A stretch of 38,295 nt of DNA from Streptomyces bikiniensis (GCA_000716465.1 JNWL01000060.1:1-38295), one strand, 5' to 3'. Shown: positions 1 to 7,328, counted from the first letter of the stretch. A program made the numbers and translations. The notes: generated by a model not told the origin, from the sequence alone.

Positions 1-84
1 TCCATCGGCCAGCTCTCCCTCACCTACTGGGTCAACCGCCCCCTGCGCCGCCTGTCCGTCCTCACCATCACCTGGCTCGGATAG
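1..84 (+). CDS. C-terminal end of a gene cut by the window edge
   Basis: The first 27 codons of frame 1 are open and end in TAG at 82-84. The visible peptide is mixed hydrophobic and basic (it ends LTITWLG) and carries no recognisable motif. Only the last residues of the gene are present, so no function can be given. A strong hairpin lies about 50 bases downstream, as expected at the end of a transcription unit on this strand. Confidence 0.45.
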   Translation, partial: SIGQLSLTYWVNRPLRRLSVLTITWLG

Positions 85-134
85 CCGCCCTGGCGAAACA
101 ATCCGGACCGTCTTCGCATCGTGGTCACGAAGAA

Positions 135-165
135 GGGGGGCACGGACATGACGTCCGTGCCCCCC
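135..165. terminator. Perfect 13-bp hairpin, likely terminator
   Basis: GGGGGGCACGGAC (135-147) is perfectly complementary to 153-165, with a 5-base loop. There is no T tract, which is common for Streptomyces terminators. It lies just after the gene that ends at 84. Confidence 0.65.
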
Positions 166-188
166 TCGCAGCGATTTACTGGGCGTGA

Positions 189-410
189 GCCCGAAGGTCC
201 TCCTCCGCCCTCGCCCATGTCCACGGACGCCTGGCCTGGTTCCTCGGCGCCGCCGCCACCGCCCTCACCCCCGTCCTGCACTGGCGCGCCCTGCCAGACG
301 AGAACGGCCCCACCTTCGGCGCCATCCCACCCACCCCCGCGCAGTACACCGAAGCCGAAGACGCAGTCCGCCAACTCCAGAACGCTCTCGCCGGCATCAG
401 CACCGCCTGA
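189..410 (+). pseudogene. 5'-truncated gene remnant, unknown family
   Basis: One frame is open from just after a TGA near 186 to TGA at 408-410. It translates into a natural-looking peptide with a hydrophobic helix (AWFLGAAATAL), then a short loop and a C-terminal amphipathic helix (EAEDAVRQLQNALAG). No start codon with a ribosome site precedes it, and the sequence upstream is the terminator hairpin, so it looks like the 3' end of a gene whose front has been lost. Function unknown. Confidence 0.4.
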
Positions 411-493
411 CAGCATTCGGCTCACTGGAACCTGAGCATCATGGCCGCCAGCGCACGGCAGAGGAGGAGCACAAGGCCGTCCTCGTACGCGGG

Positions 494-805
494 TCAGAGC
501 GCCCCGGCTACCCGTAGACCGTCCTTGGCAGTCCAGTTCCTCACCGGGCGCGCCACGCCGTTAGAGGTGGCGGCCAGGGTGAGAACGGCTTCGTCCCGGC
601 CGTAGGACCCGGGCCACTCCGTGAACTTCGCATCGGTCGTCTCCGCCTTGGCCCAGACACCGAGGATGGCAGGCCCGCCCGGGCCGAAGCGGAACTCCAC
701 CTCGTACGCGGCGTCCTGCTCCTCGAGGACCATGCTGCCCATGGCGTCGGTCTTCCTGGTGCTGATCGGGATGTCCGGTGCCCGGCGGGGAGGCGTCGGC
801 TTCAC
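494..805 (-). CDS. Small conserved hypothetical protein, paralogue of 5825-6133
   Basis: A 103-residue protein read from a GTG at 803-805. An upstream TTG would give 129 residues, but the GTG aligns exactly with the start of the paralogue at 6133, so it is preferred. Both proteins begin with a basic proline-rich KPTP segment and share a core containing GGPAI(L/F)GVW, then DAKF-EW, then R-P-(V/M)-WT in the last third. There is no signal peptide, membrane segment or known catalytic motif. About 50 bases of sequence before the start are also similar between the two copies, so the pair arose by duplication of gene plus leader. Function unknown. Confidence 0.6.
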   Translation of the reverse strand: MKPTPPRRAPDIPISTRKTDAMGSMVLEEQDAAYEVEFRFGPGGPAILGVWAKAETTDAKFTEWPGSYGRDEAVLTLAATSNGVARPVRNWTAKDGLRVAGAL

Positions 806-906
806 GGGCGCGACCCTGCCGGGCACCTCCAGCCTGGCATATCGGCAGCTTCGGGCCCCGGGCCGGCCCGCCTGACCGTCCAACCGTGCCGGGTAGTCAG
901 GCGCTC

Positions 907-926
907 GTCACGCCCCAGCCGATGTC
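907..926 (-). promoter_or_regulatory. Copy 1 of a 20-bp upstream element
   Basis: On the plus strand this reads GTCACGCCCC followed by AGCCGATGTC. Near-identical 20-mers occur at 6230-6249 and 7309-7328, each upstream of a minus-strand gene. This one lies about 100 bases upstream of the GTG at 805. It could be an operator or promoter element, or a leftover of duplicated DNA. Confidence 0.35.
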
Positions 927-1161
927 CCCCCGCGAGGCCCCGGCCTGGGTCTTGGGCGACTTCTCAGCCGATGCCGCCGTATCCCCATACGCTGTCGCGG
1001 GCCATGCCCGTCCCCTCCCAGGCGGCACTGCTTTCCGGTGCGCCGTGGTGCCCGACCGTACCCGCAAGGTCGTCCTCTGACATCGGGCCCGGACCGTTTG
1101 CCGTTGGAGTTGGACTGTCAACCGCAGATCAACGATGTCTTGGAGATCGAGAACGGCAAGC

Positions 1162-1305
1162 TCAAGGAAAGCAACACGGCCCTGGCGCGGTCGCGGTCCG
1201 AGCGGCAGTAGGCGCAGGTGTGGTCGTGGCGGTGGCTTGGGCGGGAAGGGCGAGCGAGGTGAGAAGCAGGGCGAGGGCGGCGGCGCGTGCCAGGTTCTTG
1301 ATCAC
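1162..1305 (-). CDS. Short secreted peptide or truncated exported protein
   Basis: A 47-residue frame from GTG at 1303-1305. The first 25 residues form a good Sec signal peptide: a basic start (IKNLAR), a long Ala/Leu core (AAALALLLTSLAL) and a likely signal-peptidase I site after PAQA. Only about 20 residues follow, rich in Thr, Ala and Pro and ending CCFP. No strong ribosome site is visible. It may be a tiny exported peptide or the 5' end of a secreted protein cut by a frameshift, since frames on both sides still look faintly coding. Confidence 0.4.
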   Translation of the reverse strand: MIKNLARAAALALLLTSLALPAQATATTTPAPTAARTATAPGPCCFP

Positions 1306-1890
1306 GGACGCTAGAGATAGTGCTTCCAGTACCTCTGATGTGCAGGAATCTGCAGGGGTGTCTTCCCTGCGGGGAAGAAGGTCACCGGGGAAACGGTCCT
1401 TCGGCCCGTCGGTCGCTTCAGGGTGCCCAGCGGCTGAGCGTGGCGAGCTGCCGGAGGTATTGGTCTTGTTGTCGCGCTCGCCCGCGCCGTCATCGCCGGC
1501 CCGAGCAGCGGACCGGCAGGAGTACTGGTGCTGCGCAAGGACGAGCGACTGAAGTCTGGCGGAGTGACTAGCAGCAAGGGGCGTACGCGGGAGCGCGGTT
1601 CGGGCGTTACGGCCGGGGCGGGGTGGGCGGGTGCTGGCGGAAGGGGTAGTGCGCGGGTGGCGTGCGTTGGCGATCAAACCCAGGATCAATGTGATCTGCC
1701 TCACTCCAATGGGTTAGAAGTGCAGGTCACGGGCACTGTGTGTAACCGGACCGGCACCTTCCAGAGAGAACACGCGTCGCAAAGGTAACCCTGAGGGGGT
1801 TCCGTCTCGGTGAGTAAGGGTGAGGGCACACTTCGTGTTCCGCCTGGGGGTTCCGCAGTGCCGCGGCCGCCGGGCTCCAACTGTTTGATG
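1306..1890. other. Gene-free stretch upstream of the first sigma operon
   Basis: No frame here looks coding on either strand. The region holds a short hairpin (CTTCCC-TGC-GGGGAAG near 1362-1378) and a small inverted repeat GATCA-ATG-TGATC near 1683. It probably contains the promoter of the operon that begins at 1902. I cannot assign -35/-10 boxes with confidence. Confidence 0.4.
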
Positions 1891-1901
1891 AAGGAGGCTT
1901 C

Positions 1902-2135
1902 GTGGAGCTCCACTCGCCCCGGTACGCGCTGACCATAGTCGTCGGCGTCTTCCGGATGATCGCGGTGTGCTTCGAAGCCGTCGTACGGCGGACCGTCCAG
2001 ACCACTCGGCCCCAGCTTGCCGAGTCCTACTCCCACCCGGTGCCGCCGACCGCGCCGGCCCGCGGCGCCTGGCGCCCGCCTTCCCGGGCCTTTTCGCCCA
2101 CCGCCGGCCTGTGGAAAGGAGGGCCGCAGCGATGA
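1902..2135 (+). CDS. Small membrane peptide, first gene of sigma operon A
   Basis: A 77-residue protein from GTG 1902, with a strong ribosome site AAGGAGG at 1891-1897. Residues 8-27 form one hydrophobic helix (YALTIVVGVFRMIAVCFEAV) followed by Arg residues, so a single membrane span is likely; the rest is Pro/Ala-rich. Its stop overlaps the sigma-factor start (ATGA, 2132-2135), showing translational coupling. A small membrane protein of 73 residues sits in the same position in the second operon at 35539. No family recognised. A role as membrane sensor or anti-sigma anchor is inference only. Confidence 0.65.
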   Translation: MELHSPRYALTIVVGVFRMIAVCFEAVVRRTVQTTRPQLAESYSHPVPPTAPARGAWRPPSRAFSPTAGLWKGGPQR

Positions 2136-2701
2136 ACGATCCCTTCGGCCAGGGGCCCGACCTGATTGAGCCCGACCCTGAACGCGCCCGCCTGGACGTG
2201 TCGTTCGACGCCTTCTTCCGCCAGCACAAGGACCGGTTCTTCCGGATTGCGCTCCGTCGCCTTGTCGACCCCCGGGACGCCGATGAGGCTCTAAGCGACG
2301 CCGCCCTGGTCATGTACCGCAAGTGGGAACGCATCCTCGCCCACGCGAACCCCATGGCGATGGCCATGAGGATCCTCGACAACAAGATCACCGACTTCTA
2401 CCGTGCCCGGGCCCGCCACGTCGGCCGCGAGCTGCGCCTGGCCGAACGTCCCGACGCCAGCTACCTCATCGAGCTGCGCGACCAGGACCGGCTCGACCGG
2501 GCCCTGGAGGCGCTGCGGAAGATCTCACCGCAGCAGGCGTACTGCTGGGAGATGCACAAGCTCCTCGGCGAGAGCTACGAGGACATCGCCAGGGACCTGG
2601 ACATCAGCTACGGAGCGGCCAAGACCGCGGCCTCCCGGGGCCACAAGAAGCTCAAGGCGTTCCTCGCCGAGCTACTGGAGACCGAGAAAGGGGACAGCTG
2701 A
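2132..2701 (+). CDS. ECF-like sigma-70 family RNA polymerase sigma factor
   Basis: A 189-residue protein from ATG 2132 with ribosome site AAAGGAGGG at 2115-2123. Residues 25-95 match sigma region 2 (FDAFFRQHKDRFFRIALRRL, then DADEALSDAALVMYRKW and ITDFYRARAR). Residues 121-183 match region 4: LDRALEALRKISPQQA, then the helix-turn-helix YEDIARDLDISYGAAKTAASRGHKKL. There is no region 1.1 or region 3, so it belongs to the small extracytoplasmic-function type and would direct core RNA polymerase to its own promoters. It overlaps the genes before and after it (ATGA at 2132; TGATG at 2699-2703), so all three products are made together. No classical zinc anti-sigma motif (HxxxCxxC) is seen in any neighbour. 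The target promoters are unknown. Confidence 0.85.
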   Translation: MNDPFGQGPDLIEPDPERARLDVSFDAFFRQHKDRFFRIALRRLVDPRDADEALSDAALVMYRKWERILAHANPMAMAMRILDNKITDFYRARARHVGRELRLAERPDASYLIELRDQDRLDRALEALRKISPQQAYCWEMHKLLGESYEDIARDLDISYGAAKTAASRGHKKLKAFLAELLETEKGDS

Positions 2702-3456
2702 TGCTGGAAGACCTCCTCTCCAAGCAGGTGCACTACCTGCGAGAACAGGCGGACCGGCATGACACCGATGACTTCATGGACCGCCTCGCCACCCGCATCG
2801 CAGAGGAGTCCCGCCGCCCCGCCCGCGTCTCCTACGCCGTCACCGACACCGTCCAGCGCCGTACCGCAGACCGTCCCGACACCGACACAACGGCCCACCC
2901 CGCCTCCCAGCTCCCGCCGCCGGCCCCCGGCCCCGGCATCAGCACCACGCACCCGGGCGGCCCGACCCGGCCCGTGCACCGCCGAACGCGCCGCCGCCCC
3001 ACCCCCATCGTCACCTCCGACCCCGCCGCCTCCCAGTTCGCCGTCCTCGCCTACATCCAGGTCCTGTGCGAGAACGTGCTGCGCTCCGACGACATCGACA
3101 CCCTCGCCGACTTCGCCGCCGACTACGACGAGGCAGGCGCCCGCACCTTCGCCTGCCTGCTCTACAGCCTCGACCGCAGAGAGAGCGCTTTGTACTGGTG
3201 GAGGTTCGCCGCAGGCGCCGGAGACCCGCTGGCCGCGCATCTACTCGCCGCGCACCACGCCGCCGTCGGGCAGAGCGCGGACGCACGGGTCTGGCGAGCA
3301 AGCGCACAGATGCTCGGCTTCACCGACCAGCACCTGCCACAGCCGGTCCGGCACAGCACCGAAATCGCTGAAGGATTCGCCCGCGCCCTGCCCTGGGACA
3401 CGGAGATGAGCGTATTCATGGGCTCCGCCCGCCTGCCCCAGGAACTCGCCCGCTGA
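2701..3456 (+). CDS. Proline-rich protein with Sel1-like segment, partner of the sigma factor
   Basis: A 251-residue protein from ATG 2701, whose first base is the last base of the sigma-factor stop codon. The N-terminus (MLEDLLSKQV...) is helical; residues 60-105 are a Pro/Thr/Arg-rich linker; residues 110-235 are helical repeats. The signature is ESALYWWRFAAGAGDPLAAH-LLA-HHAAVG near 161-190, resembling Sel1/TPR-type alpha-alpha repeats. The protein in the same position of the second operon (36656-37453) has the same order: LDDILSRA start, Pro-rich linker, then ARFWWQYAAGAGQPGAAY and LHHLALGE. There is no signal peptide or membrane span, so it is cytoplasmic. A role in controlling the sigma factor is inferred from coupling and co-duplication only. 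Confidence 0.7.
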   Translation: MLEDLLSKQVHYLREQADRHDTDDFMDRLATRIAEESRRPARVSYAVTDTVQRRTADRPDTDTTAHPASQLPPPAPGPGISTTHPGGPTRPVHRRTRRRPTPIVTSDPAASQFAVLAYIQVLCENVLRSDDIDTLADFAADYDEAGARTFACLLYSLDRRESALYWWRFAAGAGDPLAAHLLAAHHAAVGQSADARVWRASAQMLGFTDQHLPQPVRHSTEIAEGFARALPWDTEMSVFMGSARLPQELAR

Positions 3457-3563
3457 AACGCCCTGACAGCAAAGACGAAGGAGGCCCGGCGCGGGGCCGA
3501 AGGTTCCTAGGCCGCCCAGCCCCCGCCGGACCACACAGCACCCCGAAGAACGGAGTACCTGCC

Positions 3564-3776
3564 GTGAAGACTAGCCGCCACACCCGCACCGCGGACGAGA
3601 CCCTGCGAATCCGCCGCACCCGCACCACGCAGAAGCCTTCCCGGATCCGCCGCAGCCGTCGCTGGATCGCCCGCCGACGCACCGCCCTCATCTACAACGC
3701 CCTGCGCGGCGCCGCCTACGGCACCGGCGCCGGCATCGTCGGTCTCGGCTTCTACCTGCTCCAGCAGCAGATCTGA
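3564..3776 (+). CDS. Small basic membrane protein at the end of sigma operon A
   Basis: A 70-residue protein from GTG 3564, 107 bases after the previous stop and on the same strand. The first 45 residues are extremely Arg/Thr-rich (RIRRTRTTQ, RIRRSRRWIARRR). They are followed by one hydrophobic segment (ALRGAAYGTGAGIVGLGFYLL) and a QQQI tail. This suggests an inner-membrane peptide with a long positive cytoplasmic tail, possibly able to touch nucleic acid. The second sigma operon has no gene in this position. The ribosome site is weak. Confidence 0.5.
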   Translation: MKTSRHTRTADETLRIRRTRTTQKPSRIRRSRRWIARRRTALIYNALRGAAYGTGAGIVGLGFYLLQQQI

Positions 3777-3798
3777 CTTCTGTGAACCAGACACTCGG

Positions 3799-3825
3799 CA
3801 GGCCGCAACCTCTTGGTGCGGCCCG
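3799..3825 (+). terminator. Hairpin ending sigma operon A
   Basis: GGCCGCA (3801-3807) pairs with TGCGGCC (3817-3823) around the loop. The sequence just before it (AACCAGACA) also occurs right before the hairpin that ends sigma operon B at 37455, so the two operons share terminator context. Confidence 0.5.
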
Positions 3826-3904
3826 CCGCGCTTCTGCGGGCGTCAAGTTGGGCCAGAGCTCCGTTCTTCTCATGAAGAAGGCCAGCCCGCTGCAGGGCTG
3901 AGGG

Positions 3905-4222
3905 TCACTCGTCGACCGGCTCTGCCCCGTGCGCTGCTGCGATGGCGTCGATGCGGTGGGCGAGGTCGAAGTCCGCGCCGGTCAGCTTGTGGCCGGCGTC
4001 GTGGGTCATGATCCCGAAGCGGATCTTCCCCCACCGCAGGTCGATGTCGGCGTGGTGACTGATCAGCCGTTCGACGTCCGCGACGTGCACGATCATCGCG
4101 ACGCCGCCGTGGTAGCGGATCGAGTACTCCCGAGTGATTTCGTCGCCCTCGCGACGCCAGCCGGGCGCCTCGGCGAGCGCTGCAGTGATCTGTTTCTCGG
4201 TCAGCGGCACCTTGTTGGTCAC
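3905..4222 (-). CDS. Pterin-4a-carbinolamine dehydratase
   Basis: A 105-residue protein from GTG at 4220-4222 (GGAG-containing ribosome site just upstream), the usual size of the PCD/DCoH family. Family members dehydrate 4a-hydroxytetrahydropterin during regeneration of tetrahydrobiopterin-type cofactors. The hallmark is present: a V-ERL-I(S)HHADIDLRWGKI block with the catalytic His pair, then THDAGHKLT-DF-LA-RID near the C-terminus. The start WRREGDEI-REYSI also fits the family. The preceding minus-strand frame ends 1-2 bases upstream, so the gene may be the tail of a former two-gene unit. No pterin-dependent hydroxylase is visible in the window, so the physiological substrate is unclear. 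Confidence 0.9.
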   Translation of the reverse strand: MTNKVPLTEKQITAALAEAPGWRREGDEITREYSIRYHGGVAMIVHVADVERLISHHADIDLRWGKIRFGIMTHDAGHKLTGADFDLAHRIDAIAAAHGAEPVDE

Positions 4223-4223
4223 A

Positions 4224-4431
4224 TCAGCTCCCCTCCGGCACGGGCGCCAGCACCTCGGGGAAGTCCCGACTGACCGGGGCATCGTGCCACGGGCGCATTG
4301 CCCGCTCCAGGGTGATCAGCTCTCGTCGCATCCCGGCCGACCCGGTTTCGACCGCGATCTCCACCAGCATTCGAGCGATCTCCAGCGCCTGTTCCGGCTC
4401 TCGCGCGGCTGCGGCCTGCGCCCCAGCCAGC
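4224..4431 (-). pseudogene. C-terminal remnant of a helical protein
   Basis: The last ~68 codons of a minus-strand frame ending at 4224 look genuinely coding: AAAAREPEQALEIARMLVE, then SAGMRRELITLERAMRPWHD. The helical, TPR-like character is similar to the tail of XRE-type regulators with C-terminal repeats. Upstream the frame turns into low-complexity shadow sequence and overlaps the DUF6207 gene on the other strand, so the front of the gene is missing. Its stop lies directly before the dehydratase start. Confidence 0.4.
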
Positions 4432-4596
4432 TGCCCGGGTCGTCGAACGGCCCCGGGCCCGACGATCCGCCGTTCTGAGGCGAGTGGTGTCAGCCGTGAT
4501 GCCCCGGCTCTACGGTGCAGGAGCAGGGGTTCACCCGTTCGGATGCTTCTCCCGACCTGGCGAACCAGCCCGCTCGGCGCTGTCGTCGTTGCGGGC

Positions 4597-4797
4597 ATGC
4601 GAATCGACGAGGAGCGCATCGCCGAGCCGGGTCTGGTCGTCCTGAACGTCACCGCCGCTGGCGAGGAGACGGTGCGCGCGGTGATGGACGGGCTCCAGCA
4701 GAAGTGGGCCACCTCCGGTGTGACCCCGGTGTGGCGGGTGCCGGGCGAGGCCGGCTTCCGAGCACGCGTGCACGCAGACATCCGGCGTCCGGACTGA
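4597..4797 (+). CDS. DUF6207 family protein
   Basis: A 66-residue protein from ATG 4597. It fits DUF6207, a short family common in Streptomyces: I-E--IAEPGLVVLNVTA, then ETVRAVMDGLQQKWATSG, then PGEAGFRARVHADIRR at the end. The function of the family is unknown; it is cytoplasmic and has no membrane segment. No strong ribosome site is seen and an upstream start in the same frame is possible. It stands alone, diverging from the remnant at 4224-4431. Confidence 0.75.
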   Translation: MRIDEERIAEPGLVVLNVTAAGEETVRAVMDGLQQKWATSGVTPVWRVPGEAGFRARVHADIRRPD

Positions 4798-4929
4798 CCG
4801 CTGATGCCAGCCTGCTGGGCGCTTCGCGTACCCCTGGTCGAACTTCACAGTTTCCACACATCCAGGGCTCTCCGGGTGCGATGATCGCACTCCTCTGATG
4901 CCACCCCCCTTTCTCCTGAAAGGTTCTTG

Positions 4930-5445
4930 ATGAGCCGTACCGTACGTATCGCCGCAGTCGCATCCGCCGCACTCGGCATGGTCGCCCTGGCCACGCCGAG
5001 CCAGGCAGCCTCCACCACCGGCGCCCTGATGATCACCCATGTGCGGCCCAACGCCGCCGGAGCCGACGTCAGCGGCACCACCCAGCTGAACCTGAACGGC
5101 GAGTATTTCGTCATCAAGAACGTCACCAGCCGCACCGTCAACACCAGCGGCTACATCCCCGACCTCACCACCAACACCTACGGCCGCGCCCTGCCCACCT
5201 ACTACCTGCCGGCCGGCGCCAAGGCCTACGTCCACACCGGCAGCGGCCGCAACTACCGCGACAGCAGCGGCAACCACCACATCTACCGCGGCTACGCTCG
5301 CCACATCATTCCCAACACCAGCACCGCCAAGAACCCGGACCTGCGGCTGAAGAAGCCCGGCAGCCGCGACGACAACACCTCCACCGGCAGCATCAGCACC
5401 TGCAACTGGAACACCGCCACCAACGGCACCACCTACGGCTGCTGA
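4930..5445 (+). CDS. Secreted lamin-tail-domain protein
   Basis: A 171-residue protein from ATG 4930, with GAAAGG 8 bases upstream. Residues 1-27 are a Sec signal peptide (RTVRIAAVASAALGMVALA), cleaved after PSQA. The rest is an Ig-like lamin tail domain (LTD): LNGEYFVIKNVTSRTVN, then a Y-LPAGAKAYVHTGSG strand pair and repeated short Thr/Asn/Ser/Gly-rich turns. Bacterial LTD proteins are exported and are often attached to nucleases or surface proteins; this one is the bare domain. It ends in GC with one more Cys near 155, which could form a disulphide. A rho-independent terminator follows immediately. Confidence 0.85.
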   Translation: MSRTVRIAAVASAALGMVALATPSQAASTTGALMITHVRPNAAGADVSGTTQLNLNGEYFVIKNVTSRTVNTSGYIPDLTTNTYGRALPTYYLPAGAKAYVHTGSGRNYRDSSGNHHIYRGYARHIIPNTSTAKNPDLRLKKPGSRDDNTSTGSISTCNWNTATNGTTYGC

Positions 5446-5449
5446 CACG

Positions 5450-5478
5450 AAGGGGCCCGCCTGCCACAGCGGCCCTTT
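5450..5478 (+). terminator. Rho-independent terminator after the LTD gene
   Basis: AAGGGGCC (5450-5457) pairs with GGCCCTTT (5471-5478, one G-U pair), followed by further T. It lies 5 bases after the TGA of the lamin-tail gene. Confidence 0.75.
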
Positions 5479-5566
5479 TAGGCCGTACGGCGCGGCCGAT
5501 CATCGGCGAAAGGACTTCGAAGACTCTGCGCCTCTTCGGTATCCCGCCGTGGCGGAACGGGACCGG

Positions 5567-5755
5567 TTACAGAGCGGGCAGGCGGCGGGCGAGATCGGCG
5601 GCGAGCTGCCCGGCCGTCTGGCCGCGTCCGGCCGGGTCGAGCTGCTCCAGGAGCTGGAGCAGCTCGACCGTCTTGCGGGCCTCGGCGTGGGTAAGTAGAG
5701 CGAGGCGGGGCTCGTCGGAGTAGGTGCCGGTCACGGGATCGGTGGCATGGTCCAC
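5567..5755 (-). CDS. Small hypothetical protein
   Basis: A 62-residue protein from GTG at 5753-5755. It has a Pro/Asp-rich start (DPVTGTYSDEPRLALL) and then a leucine-rich amphipathic helical region (EARKTVELLQLLEQLDPA, then LAADLARRLPAL). There is no membrane segment. It lies 69 bases downstream of the paralogue at 5825-6133 on the same strand, so the two may share a transcript. Codon use supports coding. Function unknown. Confidence 0.6.
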   Translation of the reverse strand: MDHATDPVTGTYSDEPRLALLTHAEARKTVELLQLLEQLDPAGRGQTAGQLAADLARRLPAL

Positions 5756-5824
5756 GCCGTCTTCAACGGGGCCCGCCCGGGCCAGGGCACGGGACGGGCG
5801 ATGCGGGCCGTCCCCATACGTGGG

Positions 5825-6133
5825 TCAGACCGCCCTGGCCACCTGCAGACCGCCCTCGTGGGTCCAGGTCTTCATCGGGCGCGTCTGGCCGCTGATGGTC
5901 TCAGTGAGAGTAAGGACGGTGCCGGGCTGTCCATGTGCTCCGAGCCACTCCAGGAACTTCGCGTCGGCCACCTCGGGTTTGGACCACACACCGAAAATGG
6001 CCGGCCCGCCGGGGCGGAAGCGGAGTACGACCTCGTACTCGACATCCTCGGCCTCGAGACCGGTGCGGTCCACGGCGGGTCCCTCCTGCGCTGATCGGGG
6101 TGCCGGTGCCCGGCGGAGCGGCGTCGGCTTCAC
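5825..6133 (-). CDS. Small conserved hypothetical protein, paralogue of 494-805
   Basis: A 102-residue protein from GTG at 6131-6133. It aligns along its full length with the 103-residue protein at 494-805, sharing KPTP-RRAP, YEV-(F/L)RF-PGGPAI, GVW-K, DAKF-EW and G--RP(M/V)-W. The N-terminal 30 residues are basic and proline-rich; the rest looks like a small beta-rich domain. Its leader is also conserved with the other copy. Function unknown. Confidence 0.6.
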   Translation of the reverse strand: MKPTPLRRAPAPRSAQEGPAVDRTGLEAEDVEYEVVLRFRPGGPAIFGVWSKPEVADAKFLEWLGAHGQPGTVLTLTETISGQTRPMKTWTHEGGLQVARAV

Positions 6134-6229
6134 GGGCGCGGCCCCGCCCGGCGCCTCCAGCGTGGCACATCGGCTTCTCCCGCTGCGGACGGGCCTGCCG
6201 CGTCCGGCCGGGTGGGAGATCAGCAGCTC

Positions 6230-6249
6230 GTCACGGCCCGACCGATGTC
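6230..6249 (-). promoter_or_regulatory. Copy 2 of the 20-bp upstream element
   Basis: On the plus strand it reads GTCACGGCCC followed by GACCGATGTC. It lies about 97 bases upstream of the GTG at 6133, nearly the same distance as copy 1 from its gene. Confidence 0.35.
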
Positions 6250-6369
6250 CCGTCGGGATCAGGTGCCCTGAGGGAGCCGGCCGACCAGACTGGTCAGCCT
6301 GGAGCTGTAGCGCTTTAGTTCGGCCGACACATACGGGGAGCCCGCGCTCAGTTCACGCGCCAGACGCTC

Positions 6370-7293
6370 CTACTCCTTCAGACAGGCCACGGTAGTGAGG
6401 CTGTCCTTCTCGCCGTACCGCGCCACCTGCTCCCCGGCCGTGAGTACGGCCTCGCTGCCGGAGGGATCCATGTACGTCATCTTCGGGGTTGTGAGGCTGC
6501 TGCCGTCGTCGAGGCGCAGGGTGATCGTGAAGGTGTAGACGCTGGGCATGACCCCTTCGGAGGCCGTCTTCGGCCCCACGGTGAAGGCGATCCGTTCCTG
6601 CTCGTGCGGGGAAAGGGAGTACTTCAGCTTACGAATTTGCTGGAAAGGCGCCTTGGCGTTGTTGGGAACCTTGATGTCGTACCGGGCCTTGACTTCCTCC
6701 TGGCCCCCTCCTCCGTAGGGGCATCCCACCCGCGTGATGGAGCTGAAGTCGAACTGTGCCTGCGACACCAGGGCAGGGTTCTCCCCGCTGTTGCGCAGGA
6801 CCACGGTGACGAGCGACGCCTTCCACGGCACCGTCTCGCCCGTCTTGTCTCCCCCGGCCGAGGTCCAGTCCGCGCGGATCTCCTCCTCTTTCGCCAGGTC
6901 GACGTCCACCAGCTCCATCTCCGCCCCCGACCCGGGCTGGGGCTGGAGGTCCGGGAACAACAGGAACACCAGCCCCAAGGCCCCGCCCAGGGCAGCGATC
7001 GCACCGCCGACGACCGCGATGATCCCCTGCGGGCGTTGCAAGAAGGGCCGCTCCGGCTCCTGAGCAGCCCTGCTCGTACCGTTCGGCCCGCCAGACTCGG
7101 GTGTGGCTACGGCTGGGCTGCTTGTACCGGTCGGCCTGCTGGTCTCGGAGGCGGGTTCGGCAGAGTCAGCCGCGCCGGCTGTTCTGCCAGACTCGGGTAA
7201 GGGACGCTCCGGCTCCCGAGCAGAGCCGGCCGCACCAGCTGGTCCACCTGCCCCCGGTACGGCCCCGGGGACCCCGCCCTGGTCTGCCGTCAT
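6370..7293 (-). CDS. Single-pass membrane protein with exported beta-rich domain
   Basis: A 307-residue protein from ATG at 7291-7293 (GGAGG about 8 bases upstream). Residues 1-88 are a cytoplasmic low-complexity tail rich in Gly/Ala/Pro/Ser/Glu with a repeated EPERP unit. Residues 90-113 form the only membrane span (IIAVVGGAIAALGGALGLVF). Residues 120-307 would be outside the cell and look like an immunoglobulin-like fold (VVLRNSGENPALVSQAQFDF, then PSVYTFTITLRLDDGSS). Two Cys (VGCPYGG and VACLKE) could form a disulphide. A longer upstream frame exists, but its sequence is not protein-like. No enzyme motif; function unknown. Confidence 0.7.
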   Translation of the reverse strand: MTADQGGVPGAVPGAGGPAGAAGSAREPERPLPESGRTAGAADSAEPASETSRPTGTSSPAVATPESGGPNGTSRAAQEPERPFLQRPQGIIAVVGGAIAALGGALGLVFLLFPDLQPQPGSGAEMELVDVDLAKEEEIRADWTSAGGDKTGETVPWKASLVTVVLRNSGENPALVSQAQFDFSSITRVGCPYGGGGQEEVKARYDIKVPNNAKAPFQQIRKLKYSLSPHEQERIAFTVGPKTASEGVMPSVYTFTITLRLDDGSSLTTPKMTYMDPSGSEAVLTAGEQVARYGEKDSLTTVACLKE

Positions 7294-7308
7294 GACACCT
7301 GCCTCCCC

Positions 7309-7328
7309 GTCACACCCCATCCAATGTC
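7309..7328 (-). promoter_or_regulatory. Copy 3 of the 20-bp upstream element
   Basis: On the plus strand it reads GTCACACCCC followed by ATCCAATGTC. It ends only 16 bases before the ATG at 7293, so here it would overlap the leader or ribosome-binding region of the membrane-protein gene. Confidence 0.35.

Noticed and set aside
1..200. Telomere end at the window edge
   Set aside because: The single hairpin at 135-165 lacks the series of packed palindromes of Streptomyces telomeres and follows the end of a coding frame.
24..425. 133-codon minus-strand frame at the left edge
   Set aside because: Gly/Glu-rich low-complexity translation crossing a terminator hairpin; the plus-strand remnant explains the composition better.
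1099..1214. Plus-strand peptide resembling a coiled-coil tail (EIENGKLKESNTALARSR)
   Set aside because: Only about 30 codons, no start, and it overlaps the minus-strand signal-peptide frame; too little to call a gene.
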